A program made the position numbers and the translations under genes. This document shows, piece by piece, positions 6,373-15,160 of a DNA stretch of 64,000 nt (positions within the stretch are counted from its first letter, which is position 1; each line of letters starts with the position of its first letter). This DNA is from Brevibacillus formosus (GTDB lineage: Bacteria; Bacillota; Bacilli; Brevibacillales; Brevibacillaceae). A model generated the notes under the pieces. That model was not told the DNA's origin. It worked only from the letters and a program-made list of their open reading frames with translations, and ran no database searches. The stretch spans positions 186,001 to 250,000 of the forward strand of contig NZ_PXZL01000013.1 of assembly GCF_003013405.1 (NCBI RefSeq). The letters run 5' to 3'.

Positions 6373-8820
6373 GTGTTTAATCAAATCAGAGATGTAAAGT
6401 ATGCATTATCTGCATTGGAAGAATCATCTGTTATTTCGATAACAGATGAAAAAGGAATCATCACCTACGTCAATCACAACTTCTGTCAAATATCCAAGTT
6501 TAGTAGAGAGGAATTAATCGGAAAGAACCATAACATCGTGGATTCCGGGTTCCATCCGCGAAATTATTTTAAATCGCTATGGGAGACCATCAGCCGAGGA
6601 AAAGTATGGAAAGGCGAGATGAAAAATCGGGCAAAGGACGGTTCAGAATATTGGCTTAGCATGACGTTAGTTCCGTTCATGAACGACAGTGGATTCCTTT
6701 ATCAGTACGTGGCAATCGGGACGGACATCACGAAACGAAAGCAGATGGAAGAGTCACTTTCAAAGACGATGAAGGACTTGCACGATATCAAAAATGCACT
6801 GGATGAATCTTCGATTGTAGCGATTACAGACGACAAAGGAGTCATTACCTATGTAAATGACAAGTTTTGTGAAATCTCCAAATATGAAGTGGATGAATTA
6901 GTTGGAAATACACATCGGGTCATTAACTCTCGCTATCATTCTAAGTCGTTTTTTAAATTGATGTGGGAAACGATCAAGCAAGGACGTGTCTGGAAGGGTG
7001 AAGTGAAGAATCGCGCCAAAAACGGCAATGAATACTGGATGAATACGACCATCGTGCCATTTCTAGACGAGCGGGGAGTTCCGTATCAATATGTTTCGAT
7101 CCGTACGGATATTACTGACCGGATTGAAGCAGAGGCAGCTTTGGCAGAAGCCTTGCAGAACGATTTTCGCAGGACGGTCCAAAACTTGCAAAACTGCGTG
7201 TTCAAGATCGTGACAGATCCGAAAGGGAACATCACTTATACCTTGTGTGAAGGGAAAATTGCGGAAGAGCTTGGGCTAACGTCCGAAAGAATGCTGAGAA
7301 AAACGTCGTATGAAATCTTTCCTTATGAGGTAGCGGAGCAAATGGAAAGCTATTTTCGCAAAGCATTTGCTGGTGAGTCTGTTACCTTCGAACTGAAACT
7401 ATCCGGGAATGACTATTACATAACGTTGTCACCTATTGAGGAAAACGGAGAGATCGTGGAAATGGTAGGCTCGATGATTGACATCACCGAGAGAAAAAAG
7501 GCGGAAGAAACGATTCGCTACATGGCCCATTACGATTCCTTAACCAACCTGCCGAATCGAACGCTTTTTCATGAAAAACTGGCAGAGGCGATGCTCAAAG
7601 CAAAACATAAAGATGAAAAAATCGGCGTCATGTTCATCGATTTGGATCGATTTAAAAACATAAATGATACGCTGGGTCACTCCATAGGGGATGTCCTTTT
7701 ACAAGCAGTAGCAAATCGTCTGATCGGTTGTCTGCGAAAAGAAGATTCTGTTTCACGACTAGGCGGAGATGAGTTCGCCATCTTTCTCACAGGTGTCACA
7801 CACAAAGAGGTCGGTGAAATTGCGCAGCGAATCATCACGAGCATGTCCGAATCGATTACGTTAGACCATATCGAAATCTTCATCACACCAAGTATCGGCA
7901 TCAGCATGTATCCGGAGGATGGAGACGATATTGAAGCGTTGTTGAAGCATGCGGACGCTGCCATGTATTTGGCAAAAGAGCAAGGGAAAAATAATTATCA
8001 ATTTTTCTCGGAGGAGCTACATCAGGTTTTATCCAAAAAGCTACAGCTTGAAAGAGAGTTGCGAAGAGCCTTGGATGAGAAACAATTTACGCTGCACTAC
8101 CAACCGAAGATTCATTTGCAGACGGGGCAGATTATTGGCATGGAGGCGTTGATTCGTTGGGAACATCCAGACCTTGGCCTCATTCCACCCATTCAATTTA
8201 TCCCGATCGCAGAAGAAACAGGCTTAATTGTACCGCTTGGGGAATGGGTAATGCGAACAGCTTGCCAACAGACAAAAGTGTGGCAAGAAGCAGGCTTTAC
8301 ACAGCTGGCTGTTGCGGTGAATATATCCTTACGCCAATTTATGCAAAACAATCTCATTGAGATGATTACCTCGATCCTTGAAGAAACGGGGTTAGCTCCG
8401 CAATACTTGGAGTTGGAAATCACGGAAAGCATGGCGCTAAATGTAGACTATACGATTCGGATTTTGAATCGCTTGAAAGGTCTTGGGATAAGCATCAGTA
8501 TCGATGATTTCGGGACGGGCTACAGTTCTTTGAGCTATCTAAGTCAATTTCCGATCGATCGGCTCAAAATCGACCAATCCTTTCTTCGGAATTTGAATCC
8601 ACAGAATCAAGCGATTATTAAAACGATCATCGATATGGCACACAACATGAAAATAGCTGTTATTGCAGAGGGTGTAGAAACACAAGAACATGTTGATTTT
8701 CTAAAGGAACAAAGGTGTAATGAAGTCCAAGGGTATTTCTATAGTAAACCGCTGCCCACGAAAGAAATCGATTCCTACTTGCAGGTAAATCGTTATGGTG
8801 AATCAGGCAGCATGATTTAA
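6373..8820 (+). CDS. PAS-PAS-PAS-GGDEF-EAL cyclic-di-GMP protein
   Basis: An 815-residue cytoplasmic sensor. Two near-identical PAS domains (about residues 8-120 and 133-245) share ITYVNxxFCxISK and VWKGE-KNRAK; a third, more divergent PAS lies at 255-375. The GGDEF domain follows (DSLTNLPNR, GGDEF near residue 464, with an RxxD inhibitory site, RKED, five residues before). The EAL domain (EALIRWEHP near 589, DDFGTGYSS, VIAEGVET, QGYFYSKPL) keeps the usual catalytic residues. Both synthesis and hydrolysis of c-di-GMP are possible. The GTG start at 6373 is the first in frame, with only a modest site (GGGGGTG). A sigma-D-like promoter and chemoreceptor relic lie upstream. Confidence 0.9.
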   Translation: MFNQIRDVKYALSALEESSVISITDEKGIITYVNHNFCQISKFSREELIGKNHNIVDSGFHPRNYFKSLWETISRGKVWKGEMKNRAKDGSEYWLSMTLVPFMNDSGFLYQYVAIGTDITKRKQMEESLSKTMKDLHDIKNALDESSIVAITDDKGVITYVNDKFCEISKYEVDELVGNTHRVINSRYHSKSFFKLMWETIKQGRVWKGEVKNRAKNGNEYWMNTTIVPFLDERGVPYQYVSIRTDITDRIEAEAALAEALQNDFRRTVQNLQNCVFKIVTDPKGNITYTLCEGKIAEELGLTSERMLRKTSYEIFPYEVAEQMESYFRKAFAGESVTFELKLSGNDYYITLSPIEENGEIVEMVGSMIDITERKKAEETIRYMAHYDSLTNLPNRTLFHEKLAEAMLKAKHKDEKIGVMFIDLDRFKNINDTLGHSIGDVLLQAVANRLIGCLRKEDSVSRLGGDEFAIFLTGVTHKEVGEIAQRIITSMSESITLDHIEIFITPSIGISMYPEDGDDIEALLKHADAAMYLAKEQGKNNYQFFSEELHQVLSKKLQLERELRRALDEKQFTLHYQPKIHLQTGQIIGMEALIRWEHPDLGLIPPIQFIPIAEETGLIVPLGEWVMRTACQQTKVWQEAGFTQLAVAVNISLRQFMQNNLIEMITSILEETGLAPQYLELEITESMALNVDYTIRILNRLKGLGISISIDDFGTGYSSLSYLSQFPIDRLKIDQSFLRNLNPQNQAIIKTIIDMAHNMKIAVIAEGVETQEHVDFLKEQRCNEVQGYFYSKPLPTKEIDSYLQVNRYGESGSMI

Positions 8821-8862
8821 GTGAAACCATCGAGATTAACAAAAGGAAAGTGGTGAAGGAAC

Positions 8863-11313
8863 TTGGATCACCAGATACATGGGACGTACGACAGTTTCCT
8901 TGTGATACTATCTTATTTAATCGCAGTTGCAGCTTCTTTTTCTGCTCTCAATCTGGCAGCCAGAGTGAGTACAAGTAAAGGGAAGCATCAGCTCCTCTGG
9001 TTGATTTTTGGTGCCACAACAATGGGGCTTGGAATATGGTCCATGCATTTTGTCGGAATGCTGGCACTTACCCTCCCTATTAAGGTTCTGTATGACATGG
9101 AGTATGTCATCCTATCTGTCATTCTTGCCATTTTTGTCTCAAGCATAGCCTTGTTTACCGTCACGAAAAGCAACTTACATGCGAGACAGCTAGGTATCGC
9201 TGGAATTCTTATGGCTGCTGGAATATCCGGGATGCACTACGTTGGTATGGCCGCGATGATTATCGAAATTACATACGATATGTGGATCGTCATTCTATCC
9301 ATTATCATCGCAGCGACTGCTTCAGCAGCGGCACTTTGGCTGTTGTTTTACTTTCGCCGTGATCAATCGAAATACGCGTATTTATACAAATTGGGCAGCT
9401 CACTTATCATGGGAGCCGCAATCGCGGGTATGCATTACACCGGAATGGTTGCAGCGCATTTCTACGTAACGGAACTGCCGACAATAGAAATGGGAACGCA
9501 GATTGAGCCGGAGACATTGGCCTATATCATTGTTTTGGCCACTTTTTTACTGTTGGGCATTACCCTGTTCGGCTTGTTTATTAACAAACGACTCTCGCAA
9601 AAAGATACGGTCATTCAAGAAAGTGAAAGCTGGTATCGTTCGCTTTATAAAAATAATGAGTACGGCATTATTTCCTTAGATACAGGTGGATGTATTATCA
9701 AAATGAACCCAGCTGTTACGAAGATTGGTGGACTGCGGGAGGAAGAATTCATCAATCAACATGTATCGAAAATTGGCAAGCATATTGTTGAGGAGAAAAG
9801 GGCCATCACCAAAGATTCTTTTGCCCAGTCTTTTCAGCCCATTCGCAATAATTTTGAGACGACCCTTCTTCATCCGAACGGAAATCTCGTAGAGCTGAGT
9901 GTACTCAATGTCCCGGTTGAGATTGAGGGAGAAGTGGTGGGGAATCACATCATTGTGAAGGATATTACCGAAGAGAATCGCGTAAAAGAAAAAATCAAGT
10001 ATTTAGCTTATCACGATGAACTGACAGACTTACCGAACCGAAGAAAGTTTAATCAAGTTCTTCATCAATCCATTGAAAAAAGCAGCCAAGATTCATCGAG
10101 CTTTGCCGTCATGGTTATCGACATCGATCGTTTCAAAATGATCAATGATTCCTTGGGTCACTCCTACGGCGATATCTTTTTGCAAGGGGTCAGCGATAGA
10201 ATTGCAAAGAGTGCGGAAGGGTACCACGCCACAATTGCCCGGATGGGTGGAGATGAATTTACCGTCCTCTGCGAGACAGGAGCGGACCGCAGGGAAGCGG
10301 CGAGTTTAGCGGATAAGATCATTGAAGCGTTGAAACAGCCATTCTCGCTAAAAGACAGTGAATTTTACATATCAGCGAGTATTGGAACGGCGATATTCCC
10401 AGACCACGGAACGGATGCTGTCGCGCTGCTCAAAAAAGCGGATACGGCCATGTACGAGGTGAAAAAACAGGGGAAAAATGGTCATCTGTTCTACACGCCC
10501 GATTTTGACGTCCAATTGCTGGAAAATATTGAAATAGAGCGTGATCTTAGAAAAGCAATTGAACGAAAAGAGCTGATGGTGTACTATCAACCTCAATTTC
10601 ATTCGGAAAGTAATCGCATGATCGGAGTGGAGGCGCTCGTCAGGTGGAACCATCCGACCAAAGGGTTGCTCTCACCTGGAGTGTTTATCCCTATTGCTGA
10701 AGAGACTGGGTTGATCTATGAGATCGGTACATGGGTGCTTCGCGAAGCGTGCAGGCAAATGAAGCAGTGGCATGATGGAGGGGGACCGTTGATACCCGTC
10801 TCCGTCAACTTGTCCTCCCATCAATTCCACCAACGGAATCTCGTCCAGTACATCAAAAATATCCTCGAGGAAACCAAGCTCGCCCCGCACTTTTTGGAAC
10901 TGGAAATCACGGAGAGCATGATGATGGACCCGGCAGTATCGATCAGTATCCTGCATGAGTTAAACAAAATCGGAACGCGAATCAGCTTGGATGATTTTGG
11001 AACCGGTTACAGCTCATTGAGCTATTTGAAAAAGTTCCCGATCCATAAGCTAAAGATTGACCGTTCCTTCATAACAGACCTGTCTCGAAATGAAAACGAT
11101 AAAGCCATTGTGGCCACCATCATTTCGATGGCAAAGCATCTCAAATTGGATGTGATTGCAGAAGGCATTGAAACGAAGGATCAGTTGGATATTTTGACAG
11201 AAAATCATTGCAAGGAAATTCAAGGGTATTATTACAGTCGCCCATTATCCGCGAATGAGGTGGAGCAAGTGTTTTTTATGCCAATAAGGACGCATCTCAG
11301 TCAAGAAGCGTAA
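8863..11313 (+). CDS. MHYT-PAS-GGDEF-EAL membrane cyclic-di-GMP protein
   Basis: An 816-residue protein. The first 250 residues form a seven-helix MHYT sensor with MHFVGM, MHYVGM and MHYTGM motifs, proposed in the family to bind copper or sense gases. A PAS domain follows (about 262-370), then GGDEF (DELTDLPNR; RMGGDEF near 462) and EAL (EALVRWNHP near 588, DDFGTGYSS, VIAEGIET, QGYYYSRPL). Unlike its upstream neighbour, no RxxD inhibitory site precedes GGDEF. The start is TTG 8863 after GTGAAGGAAC; spacing is tight, so the start is approximate. The 42-base gap to the previous gene suggests co-transcription. A terminator follows. Confidence 0.9.
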   Translation: MDHQIHGTYDSFLVILSYLIAVAASFSALNLAARVSTSKGKHQLLWLIFGATTMGLGIWSMHFVGMLALTLPIKVLYDMEYVILSVILAIFVSSIALFTVTKSNLHARQLGIAGILMAAGISGMHYVGMAAMIIEITYDMWIVILSIIIAATASAAALWLLFYFRRDQSKYAYLYKLGSSLIMGAAIAGMHYTGMVAAHFYVTELPTIEMGTQIEPETLAYIIVLATFLLLGITLFGLFINKRLSQKDTVIQESESWYRSLYKNNEYGIISLDTGGCIIKMNPAVTKIGGLREEEFINQHVSKIGKHIVEEKRAITKDSFAQSFQPIRNNFETTLLHPNGNLVELSVLNVPVEIEGEVVGNHIIVKDITEENRVKEKIKYLAYHDELTDLPNRRKFNQVLHQSIEKSSQDSSSFAVMVIDIDRFKMINDSLGHSYGDIFLQGVSDRIAKSAEGYHATIARMGGDEFTVLCETGADRREAASLADKIIEALKQPFSLKDSEFYISASIGTAIFPDHGTDAVALLKKADTAMYEVKKQGKNGHLFYTPDFDVQLLENIEIERDLRKAIERKELMVYYQPQFHSESNRMIGVEALVRWNHPTKGLLSPGVFIPIAEETGLIYEIGTWVLREACRQMKQWHDGGGPLIPVSVNLSSHQFHQRNLVQYIKNILEETKLAPHFLELEITESMMMDPAVSISILHELNKIGTRISLDDFGTGYSSLSYLKKFPIHKLKIDRSFITDLSRNENDKAIVATIISMAKHLKLDVIAEGIETKDQLDILTENHCKEIQGYYYSRPLSANEVEQVFFMPIRTHLSQEA

Positions 11314-11319
11314 GCATTG

Positions 11320-11352
11320 ACTCCCTGTCTTTTATCGACGGGGAGTTTTTTT
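11320..11352 (+). terminator. terminator after MHYT gene
   Basis: ACTCCCTGTC (11320-11329) pairs with GACGGGGAGT (11337-11346), then a T-run. Confidence 0.85.
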
Positions 11353-11378
11353 ATGTTTACAGCAGAAAATATAAAATT

Positions 11379-11412
11379 GGGTATTGCATACCCTACAGGG
11401 GTATCGTAAAAT
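11379..11412 (+). promoter_or_regulatory. copZ promoter with CsoR-type copper operator
   Basis: A -35 TTGCAT (11384-11389) and -10 TAAAAT (11407-11412) are separated by 17 bases. The spacer is filled by ATACCC-TACA-GGGGTAT (11388-11404), matching the CsoR operator pattern of copZA promoters. It overlaps a second perfect inverted repeat, GGGTAT-TGC-ATACCC (11379-11393). Copper-dependent derepression by the CsoR encoded at 12479 is the natural inference. Confidence 0.75.
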
Positions 11413-11453
11413 GTAATCAAGATAAGCTTCCCAAAAACAAAGGAGGATGTATT

Positions 11454-11657
11454 ATGAACGTCACTTTGAATGTACAAGGAATGTCCTGCAATCACTGCGT
11501 CATCTCTATAGAAGGTGCTCTTCAAAAACTAGACGGGGTTAGCAAAGCAACTGTAAGCCTTGCTGACAATCAGGTAAGCGTGACTTTTGATGAATCCGTT
11601 GTTTCGCTGGACAATGTGAAAGAGGCCATTGAAGATCAAGGATACGATGTCGTTTAA
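11454..11657 (+). CDS. copZ: copper chaperone CopZ
   Basis: A 67-residue heavy-metal-associated domain protein. The metal site is MSCNHC (MxCxxC) near residues 11-16, and the ferredoxin-like fold ends in EDQGYDV, as in CopZ. The protein binds Cu(I) in the cytoplasm and normally hands it to the ATPase CopA, which is not in this neighbourhood. An AAGGAGG site precedes ATG 11454, and the operator at 11379-11412 indicates copper control. A terminator at 11672 probably ends this transcript. Confidence 0.93.
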   Translation: MNVTLNVQGMSCNHCVISIEGALQKLDGVSKATVSLADNQVSVTFDESVVSLDNVKEAIEDQGYDVV

Positions 11658-11671
11658 AGCAAAGGGTGTGG

Positions 11672-11706
11672 GAAAGGCTGTGATTGAAGAATTGCAGCCT
11701 TTCTTA
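11672..11706 (+). terminator. terminator after copZ
   Basis: GAAAGGCTG (11672-11680) pairs perfectly with CAGCCTTTC (11695-11703), followed by a short T-rich tail. Some readthrough into the next gene is possible. Confidence 0.65.
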
Positions 11707-11760
11707 TGCCTATCGGTTGACCGAATATTTCAAATTTAAGCGTTGTAGGAGGAATGCCTT

Positions 11761-12387
11761 ATGAAGCGTGTGCAGTTTGCCGTAAGTCCAGAAATTCGTG
11801 TCGGCGGTTCCGTGTTTGCTCCAGCAGATATGGTGGCGATTGGTCAAATCGTTGGCGCGGATGCACAAATTGAACTTTCGACCTTTCAGCAGCTTATCGT
11901 TGAGATGAATGAAGAGAAGGCTGAGGATGCGAAAAAAAGTTTGCGTGAAAAAGGCTTATGCGTGTACGAAACGGGCTCTGTTGTGAAGAATTTGTCTGTC
12001 TGCTCTTTTTGCAAAGGAGCGGAGATTGAAGGGCTGATGGCAGCGAGAAATTTGAATGATACGATCGCAGGGATGGCCGTTCCTTTTACGATGAGAGTTG
12101 GTTATACGGGTTGCCCAAATGCCTGTGGAGAGCCGTTGGTAAAAGATATAGGGATAGTGAAGCGAAAAGAAACCTTTGAAATCTACGTCGGAGGCCAATC
12201 GAAAACAATGGAGGCTAAAACAGCCGAGCTTCTGGTCGAGCAGGTAAAGGAAGAACAATTATCCTCCATCGTCCAAAGCATCATTACGTTGTATCAGACG
12301 CAAGGGAAAAAGAGAGAGAAGTTTTTCAAGTTTGTCGAGCGATATGGATTGGAAAATGTCCGAAAAGAATTGGGGCTGTCTTCCTGA
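11761..12387 (+). CDS. half-size nitrite/sulfite reductase-like iron-sulfur protein
   Basis: A 208-residue protein corresponding to one half of a nitrite/sulfite reductase. Residues 1-65 look like the ferredoxin-like half-domain, and residues 70-170 like the sirohaem/4Fe-4S domain with GCPNAC (Cys118, Cys122) in the usual C-x3-C form. The first cysteine pair is Cys81-x2-Cys84 (VCSFCKG) instead of the usual C-x5-C, so binding of a normal sirohaem-coupled cluster is uncertain. A nitrite or sulfite reductase reaction is not proven; such orphan half-proteins are often mis-named. It lies between copZ and csoR, with a TAGGAGGA ribosome site before ATG 11761. Confidence 0.75.
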   Translation: MKRVQFAVSPEIRVGGSVFAPADMVAIGQIVGADAQIELSTFQQLIVEMNEEKAEDAKKSLREKGLCVYETGSVVKNLSVCSFCKGAEIEGLMAARNLNDTIAGMAVPFTMRVGYTGCPNACGEPLVKDIGIVKRKETFEIYVGGQSKTMEAKTAELLVEQVKEEQLSSIVQSIITLYQTQGKKREKFFKFVERYGLENVRKELGLSS

Positions 12388-12478
12388 TCGATCAGTGAAT
12401 ATGGAACCTGCCAGGTTTTGAAAATTTGGATGATAATCGAAGCGTATGTTTGCTAGGATGAGTAGAGGAGGAATCTCA

Positions 12479-12802
12479 TTGTCAAGTGCGGAATTGAACG
12501 TTGTACAGTCTTGTCATACATCTGATCGAAACAGTCATCATTCAGAAAAAACCAAGCAAAACTTGCAGGCGCGCCTCAATCGGATTGAGGGACAGATTCG
12601 CGGGATTAAAGGCATGGTGGAGAAGGATGCTTATTGTGATGATGTCTTGAATCAAATTGCTGCGGTACAATCTGCTTTAAATTCAGTGGGACGTATCCTT
12701 TTGGAAGGACATATGAAATCCTGTGTGATTGAACGCATCCAAGAAGGGGACAACGCAGTCATTGACGAGCTGTTAACCACGATGAATAAGCTGATGAAAT
12801 AA
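12479..12802 (+). CDS. csoR: copper-sensing repressor CsoR
   Basis: A 107-residue metal-sensitive repressor of the CsoR/RcnR family. The core starts at RLNRIEGQIRGIKGMVEKDAYC. The ligand triad for Cu(I) is present: Cys in AYCDDVL, then His and Cys in EGHMKSC. The N-terminal extension contains an SCHTSDRNSHH stretch that may add metal ligands. TTG 12479 is chosen as start because AGAGGAGG ends seven bases before it; the frame stays open further upstream. CsoR forms four-helix tetramers that leave DNA when Cu(I) binds. The operator before copZ is the probable target. Confidence 0.9.
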   Translation: MSSAELNVVQSCHTSDRNSHHSEKTKQNLQARLNRIEGQIRGIKGMVEKDAYCDDVLNQIAAVQSALNSVGRILLEGHMKSCVIERIQEGDNAVIDELLTTMNKLMK

Positions 12803-12829
12803 AAAGCTTCAGAAATGAAGCTTTTTTAT
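12801..12829 (+). terminator. terminator after csoR
   Basis: AAAAAGCTTC (12801-12810), loop agaaat, GAAGCTTTTTT (12817-12827). Confidence 0.85.
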
Positions 12830-13022
12830 AATGGCGAAATATAGCTATGTTGTTGCTATTAGGTGCGTGCGGCATGAAGCGGTCGAGTGTGGCGGTGCAA
12901 AATCTGGCCAACGTGCAGAATGAAGGAATCCAACGAGGGTGTCCTTTTCTAGTTCGTTTTGTCCTAATTAGTTGGCGTAGGACATACTTTACAATGTGGG
13001 GAATATACTCGGGGGTGGTATC

Positions 13023-13904
13023 TTGAGCGCGGTGTATCAGGTCCTGATCTACGTCGGTTTCGCTTACGTTTGCTTCACATGGTTTATATGGCGACGAAAG
13101 CAGGGGATCGATCATATGCAAGGCATGATAGGCACGATGTCTGTCAGTATGATGATTGGACTGATCGGAGGGTTAATCCTCGGCGATGTTTACAGGGGAG
13201 ACCTTTATGTATCCACTATGTGGGGAATGCTGGCAGGTGGACTGTCTGGTTTTCTGCTAGGAGTTCCCTTGTCGATCCTGAGCATTGTAGAAGGACTTTT
13301 ATCTGGCGTCATGGGCGGGATGATGGGCGCCATGCTGGGAGAAATGGTTCCCAGTGAAAAGGTAGAGTCTCTCCTGTTTGTTTTCGTCATGCTCTATACC
13401 GTATGTATGCTGCTCGTAGCCAAGCTGATTGATTTCAATCATATAGAAACGAAGTGGTCTTCCTTTTTTCATCATCCAGCTACTCCTGTTGTGTTGCTGC
13501 TTGCCGTCTTTTTCTGGTTTCAATCATTACCGTTTCCATCCCCGACTCTTTATGCAGGTGATCGTGCGACAGAAATCAACCTCACAGCCGTCGACTTTTC
13601 CTATAAACCGAGCCAAATTACTGTGAGAAAAAATACGGAGATCAAAATCGTCTTTCAAAATGATGGCAATGTAGAGCACGATATCGAGATTGTGTCTCAG
13701 GGAAAAATCGTTACGATCTCAGAATCAAGCAGCGAACATCGTCATGGAGCAATGGCTGAGCGTGTGGTTCATTTGCACGCCAAACCGGGAGAGTCTGTTG
13801 AAACAGTGTGGAAGGCATTGGAGGAAGGAACCTATGAATTTTATTGTACGATCCCGGGACACAAAGAAAACGGCATGATTGGGCGCTTGCAAGTGACAGG
13901 ATGA
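13023..13904 (+). CDS. multi-pass membrane protein with C-terminal cupredoxin domain
   Basis: A 293-residue protein. The first 180 residues hold five or six membrane helices, one very rich in Gly and Met (GVMGGMMGAMLGEM). Residues 190-293 are an external cupredoxin: NVEHDIEI gives one His, and EFYCTIPGHKENGM gives the Cys, His and Met of a type 1 copper site. The domain probably carries copper or electrons outside the membrane. TTG 13023 is chosen because CGGGGGTGG lies just before it. A GTCCTA/TAGGAC inverted repeat (12961-12983) lies upstream. It follows copZ and csoR and fits a copper-handling group. Confidence 0.8.
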   Translation: MSAVYQVLIYVGFAYVCFTWFIWRRKQGIDHMQGMIGTMSVSMMIGLIGGLILGDVYRGDLYVSTMWGMLAGGLSGFLLGVPLSILSIVEGLLSGVMGGMMGAMLGEMVPSEKVESLLFVFVMLYTVCMLLVAKLIDFNHIETKWSSFFHHPATPVVLLLAVFFWFQSLPFPSPTLYAGDRATEINLTAVDFSYKPSQITVRKNTEIKIVFQNDGNVEHDIEIVSQGKIVTISESSSEHRHGAMAERVVHLHAKPGESVETVWKALEEGTYEFYCTIPGHKENGMIGRLQVTG

Positions 13905-13940
13905 AGCAAAGGGGGAGGCGAATGCCTTACGAAAAGGTGG

Positions 13941-13976
13941 AAACCGCTTTCCATTAGGAGGAGAGCGGTTTTTCTT
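13941..13976 (+). terminator. terminator after cupredoxin gene
   Basis: AAACCGCT (13941-13948) pairs with AGCGGTTT (13964-13971), followed by T-rich sequence. Confidence 0.75.
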
Positions 13977-13991
13977 TTTGGGGTAGCAATC

Positions 13992-14019
13992 ACGCCTACT
14001 GGGTGGGCAGCATAGTGTA
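13992..14019 (+). promoter_or_regulatory. mother-cell sigma (SigK/SigE-like) promoter for cotJ
   Basis: AC (13992-13993), 17 bases, then CATAGTGTA (14011-14019), matching the SigK form AC-N17-CATANNNTA; the -10 is also acceptable for SigE. cotJ is mother-cell expressed in B. subtilis. Confidence 0.45.
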
Positions 14020-14057
14020 GTCATGAAGGAACAGACATTGCAAGTTGGAGGAGGATA

Positions 14058-14291
14058 TTGGCATTGCATTCGCAAACACGCGACTACTTTCCGTACGTTG
14101 GTCCCTTCGATCCTTGTCCGCCTATTCGGGTAAAGACGTACCAGGTGCCACCTCAGCTGTTCATGACGTTTCAGCCGGAGAACTTGCCGCAATACAGCCC
14201 GATGGAAGCGTTGAAATTAGGCACGCTATGGCCGGCACTTTTTAGCCCCTATGATCCAAGACTGAGTCATTTAGGGAGGGGAGGCACATGA
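14058..14291 (+). CDS. cotJA: spore coat associated protein CotJA
   Basis: A 77-residue protein (75 if TTG 14064 is the start) with the CotJA hallmarks: YVGPFDPCPPIRVKTYQVPPQLF, then FQPENLPQ and EALKLGTLWPALFSPYDP. It is a small coat component made in the mother cell and assembled together with CotJC. TTG 14058 and TTG 14064 both follow GGAGGAGG (14047-14054); spacing favours 14064. The stop overlaps the cotJB start (ATGA at 14288), implying coupled translation. It is the first gene of a three-gene operon. Confidence 0.85.
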   Translation: MALHSQTRDYFPYVGPFDPCPPIRVKTYQVPPQLFMTFQPENLPQYSPMEALKLGTLWPALFSPYDPRLSHLGRGGT

Positions 14292-14560
14292 CAGCTGAAA
14301 ATAGATTTGGCGATGAACAATATTACGCATTGCTTGAACAACTGCAAGCGATCGACTTTGTGCTGGTAGAGCTAAATCTTTTCTTAGATACCCATCCAAC
14401 GGATCAGAATGCGCTCCAGCAGTTTAACGATTTAACGGAACAACGCTGGGTTTTGGCAAACGAGTATGAGAAGTTATATGGGCCCTTGCAAAATCTTGGC
14501 CGCAGCTATTCAGGCTATCCGTGGCAGTGGAATGATGATCCATGGCCTTGGCAAGTTTAG
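14288..14560 (+). CDS. cotJB: spore coat protein CotJB
   Basis: A 90-residue protein of the CotJB family. The N-terminal helix (YYALLEQLQAIDFVLVELNLFLDTHP) is the family signature, followed by a second helix and a Trp/Tyr/Pro-rich tail (GYPWQWNDDPWPWQV). The tail ending in WPW is common in CotJB. It overlaps cotJA by four bases and is followed 21 bases later by cotJC, as in B. subtilis. The role is structural in the spore coat, and no enzymatic motif is present. Confidence 0.88.
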   Translation: MTAENRFGDEQYYALLEQLQAIDFVLVELNLFLDTHPTDQNALQQFNDLTEQRWVLANEYEKLYGPLQNLGRSYSGYPWQWNDDPWPWQV

Positions 14561-14581
14561 AAGAGAGGGATAACGAAACCG

Positions 14582-15151
14582 ATGTGGATCTATGAAAAGA
14601 AACTTCAGTATCCGGTTCGTGTCAGTAAGTGCGATGTGAGAATGGCGAAGTATTTGATTGAGCAATACGGAGGGGCAGATGGAGAGCTGGCAGCCGCTCT
14701 ACGCTATATGAACCAACGGTATACGATCCCGAATAAAGTGGTCGGATTGTTGACAGATATCGCTACGGAAGAATTCGCTCACCTCGAGATGATTGCCACG
14801 ATGGTGTATAAGCTGACCAAAGACGCGACGGTCGAAGAGCTGAAGGAAGCGGGACTGGGTGACCATTACGCCAATCATGACCGGGCGCTCTTTTACCACA
14901 ATGCCAGTGGTGTGCCGTGGACGGCTGCCTATATTCAAGCCAAAGGAGATCCGATCGCGGATTTGTATGAGGATATCGCGGCCGAAGAAAAAGCACGCGC
15001 TACGTATCAATGGCTGATCGACATGACCGATGATGTTGATTTGCAGGACAGCTTGAAGTTTTTGCGGGAGCGTGAAGTCGTTCACTCTATGCGTTTCCGC
15101 GAGGCTGTAGAGATTTTGAAGGAAGAGCGGGATGCGAAGAAGATATTTTGA
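14582..15151 (+). CDS. cotJC: spore coat protein CotJC, manganese catalase family
   Basis: A 189-residue ferritin-like four-helix protein related to manganese catalase. Carboxylate and His ligands for a di-manganese site are visible in ELAAALRYMNQRY, EEFAHLEM, AAEEKARATY and EVVHSMRF, so catalase activity is plausible. In B. subtilis CotJC is a coat polypeptide requiring CotJA for assembly. The start follows GAGAGGGATAAC. It closes the cotJ operon; a strong terminator begins at 15161. Confidence 0.92.
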   Translation: MWIYEKKLQYPVRVSKCDVRMAKYLIEQYGGADGELAAALRYMNQRYTIPNKVVGLLTDIATEEFAHLEMIATMVYKLTKDATVEELKEAGLGDHYANHDRALFYHNASGVPWTAAYIQAKGDPIADLYEDIAAEEKARATYQWLIDMTDDVDLQDSLKFLREREVVHSMRFREAVEILKEERDAKKIF

Positions 15152-15160
15152 AGGTTAAAA

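Noticed and set aside
12408..12420. AACCTGCCAGGTT palindrome before csoR
   Set aside because: It does not match the CsoR box and is short enough to occur by chance.
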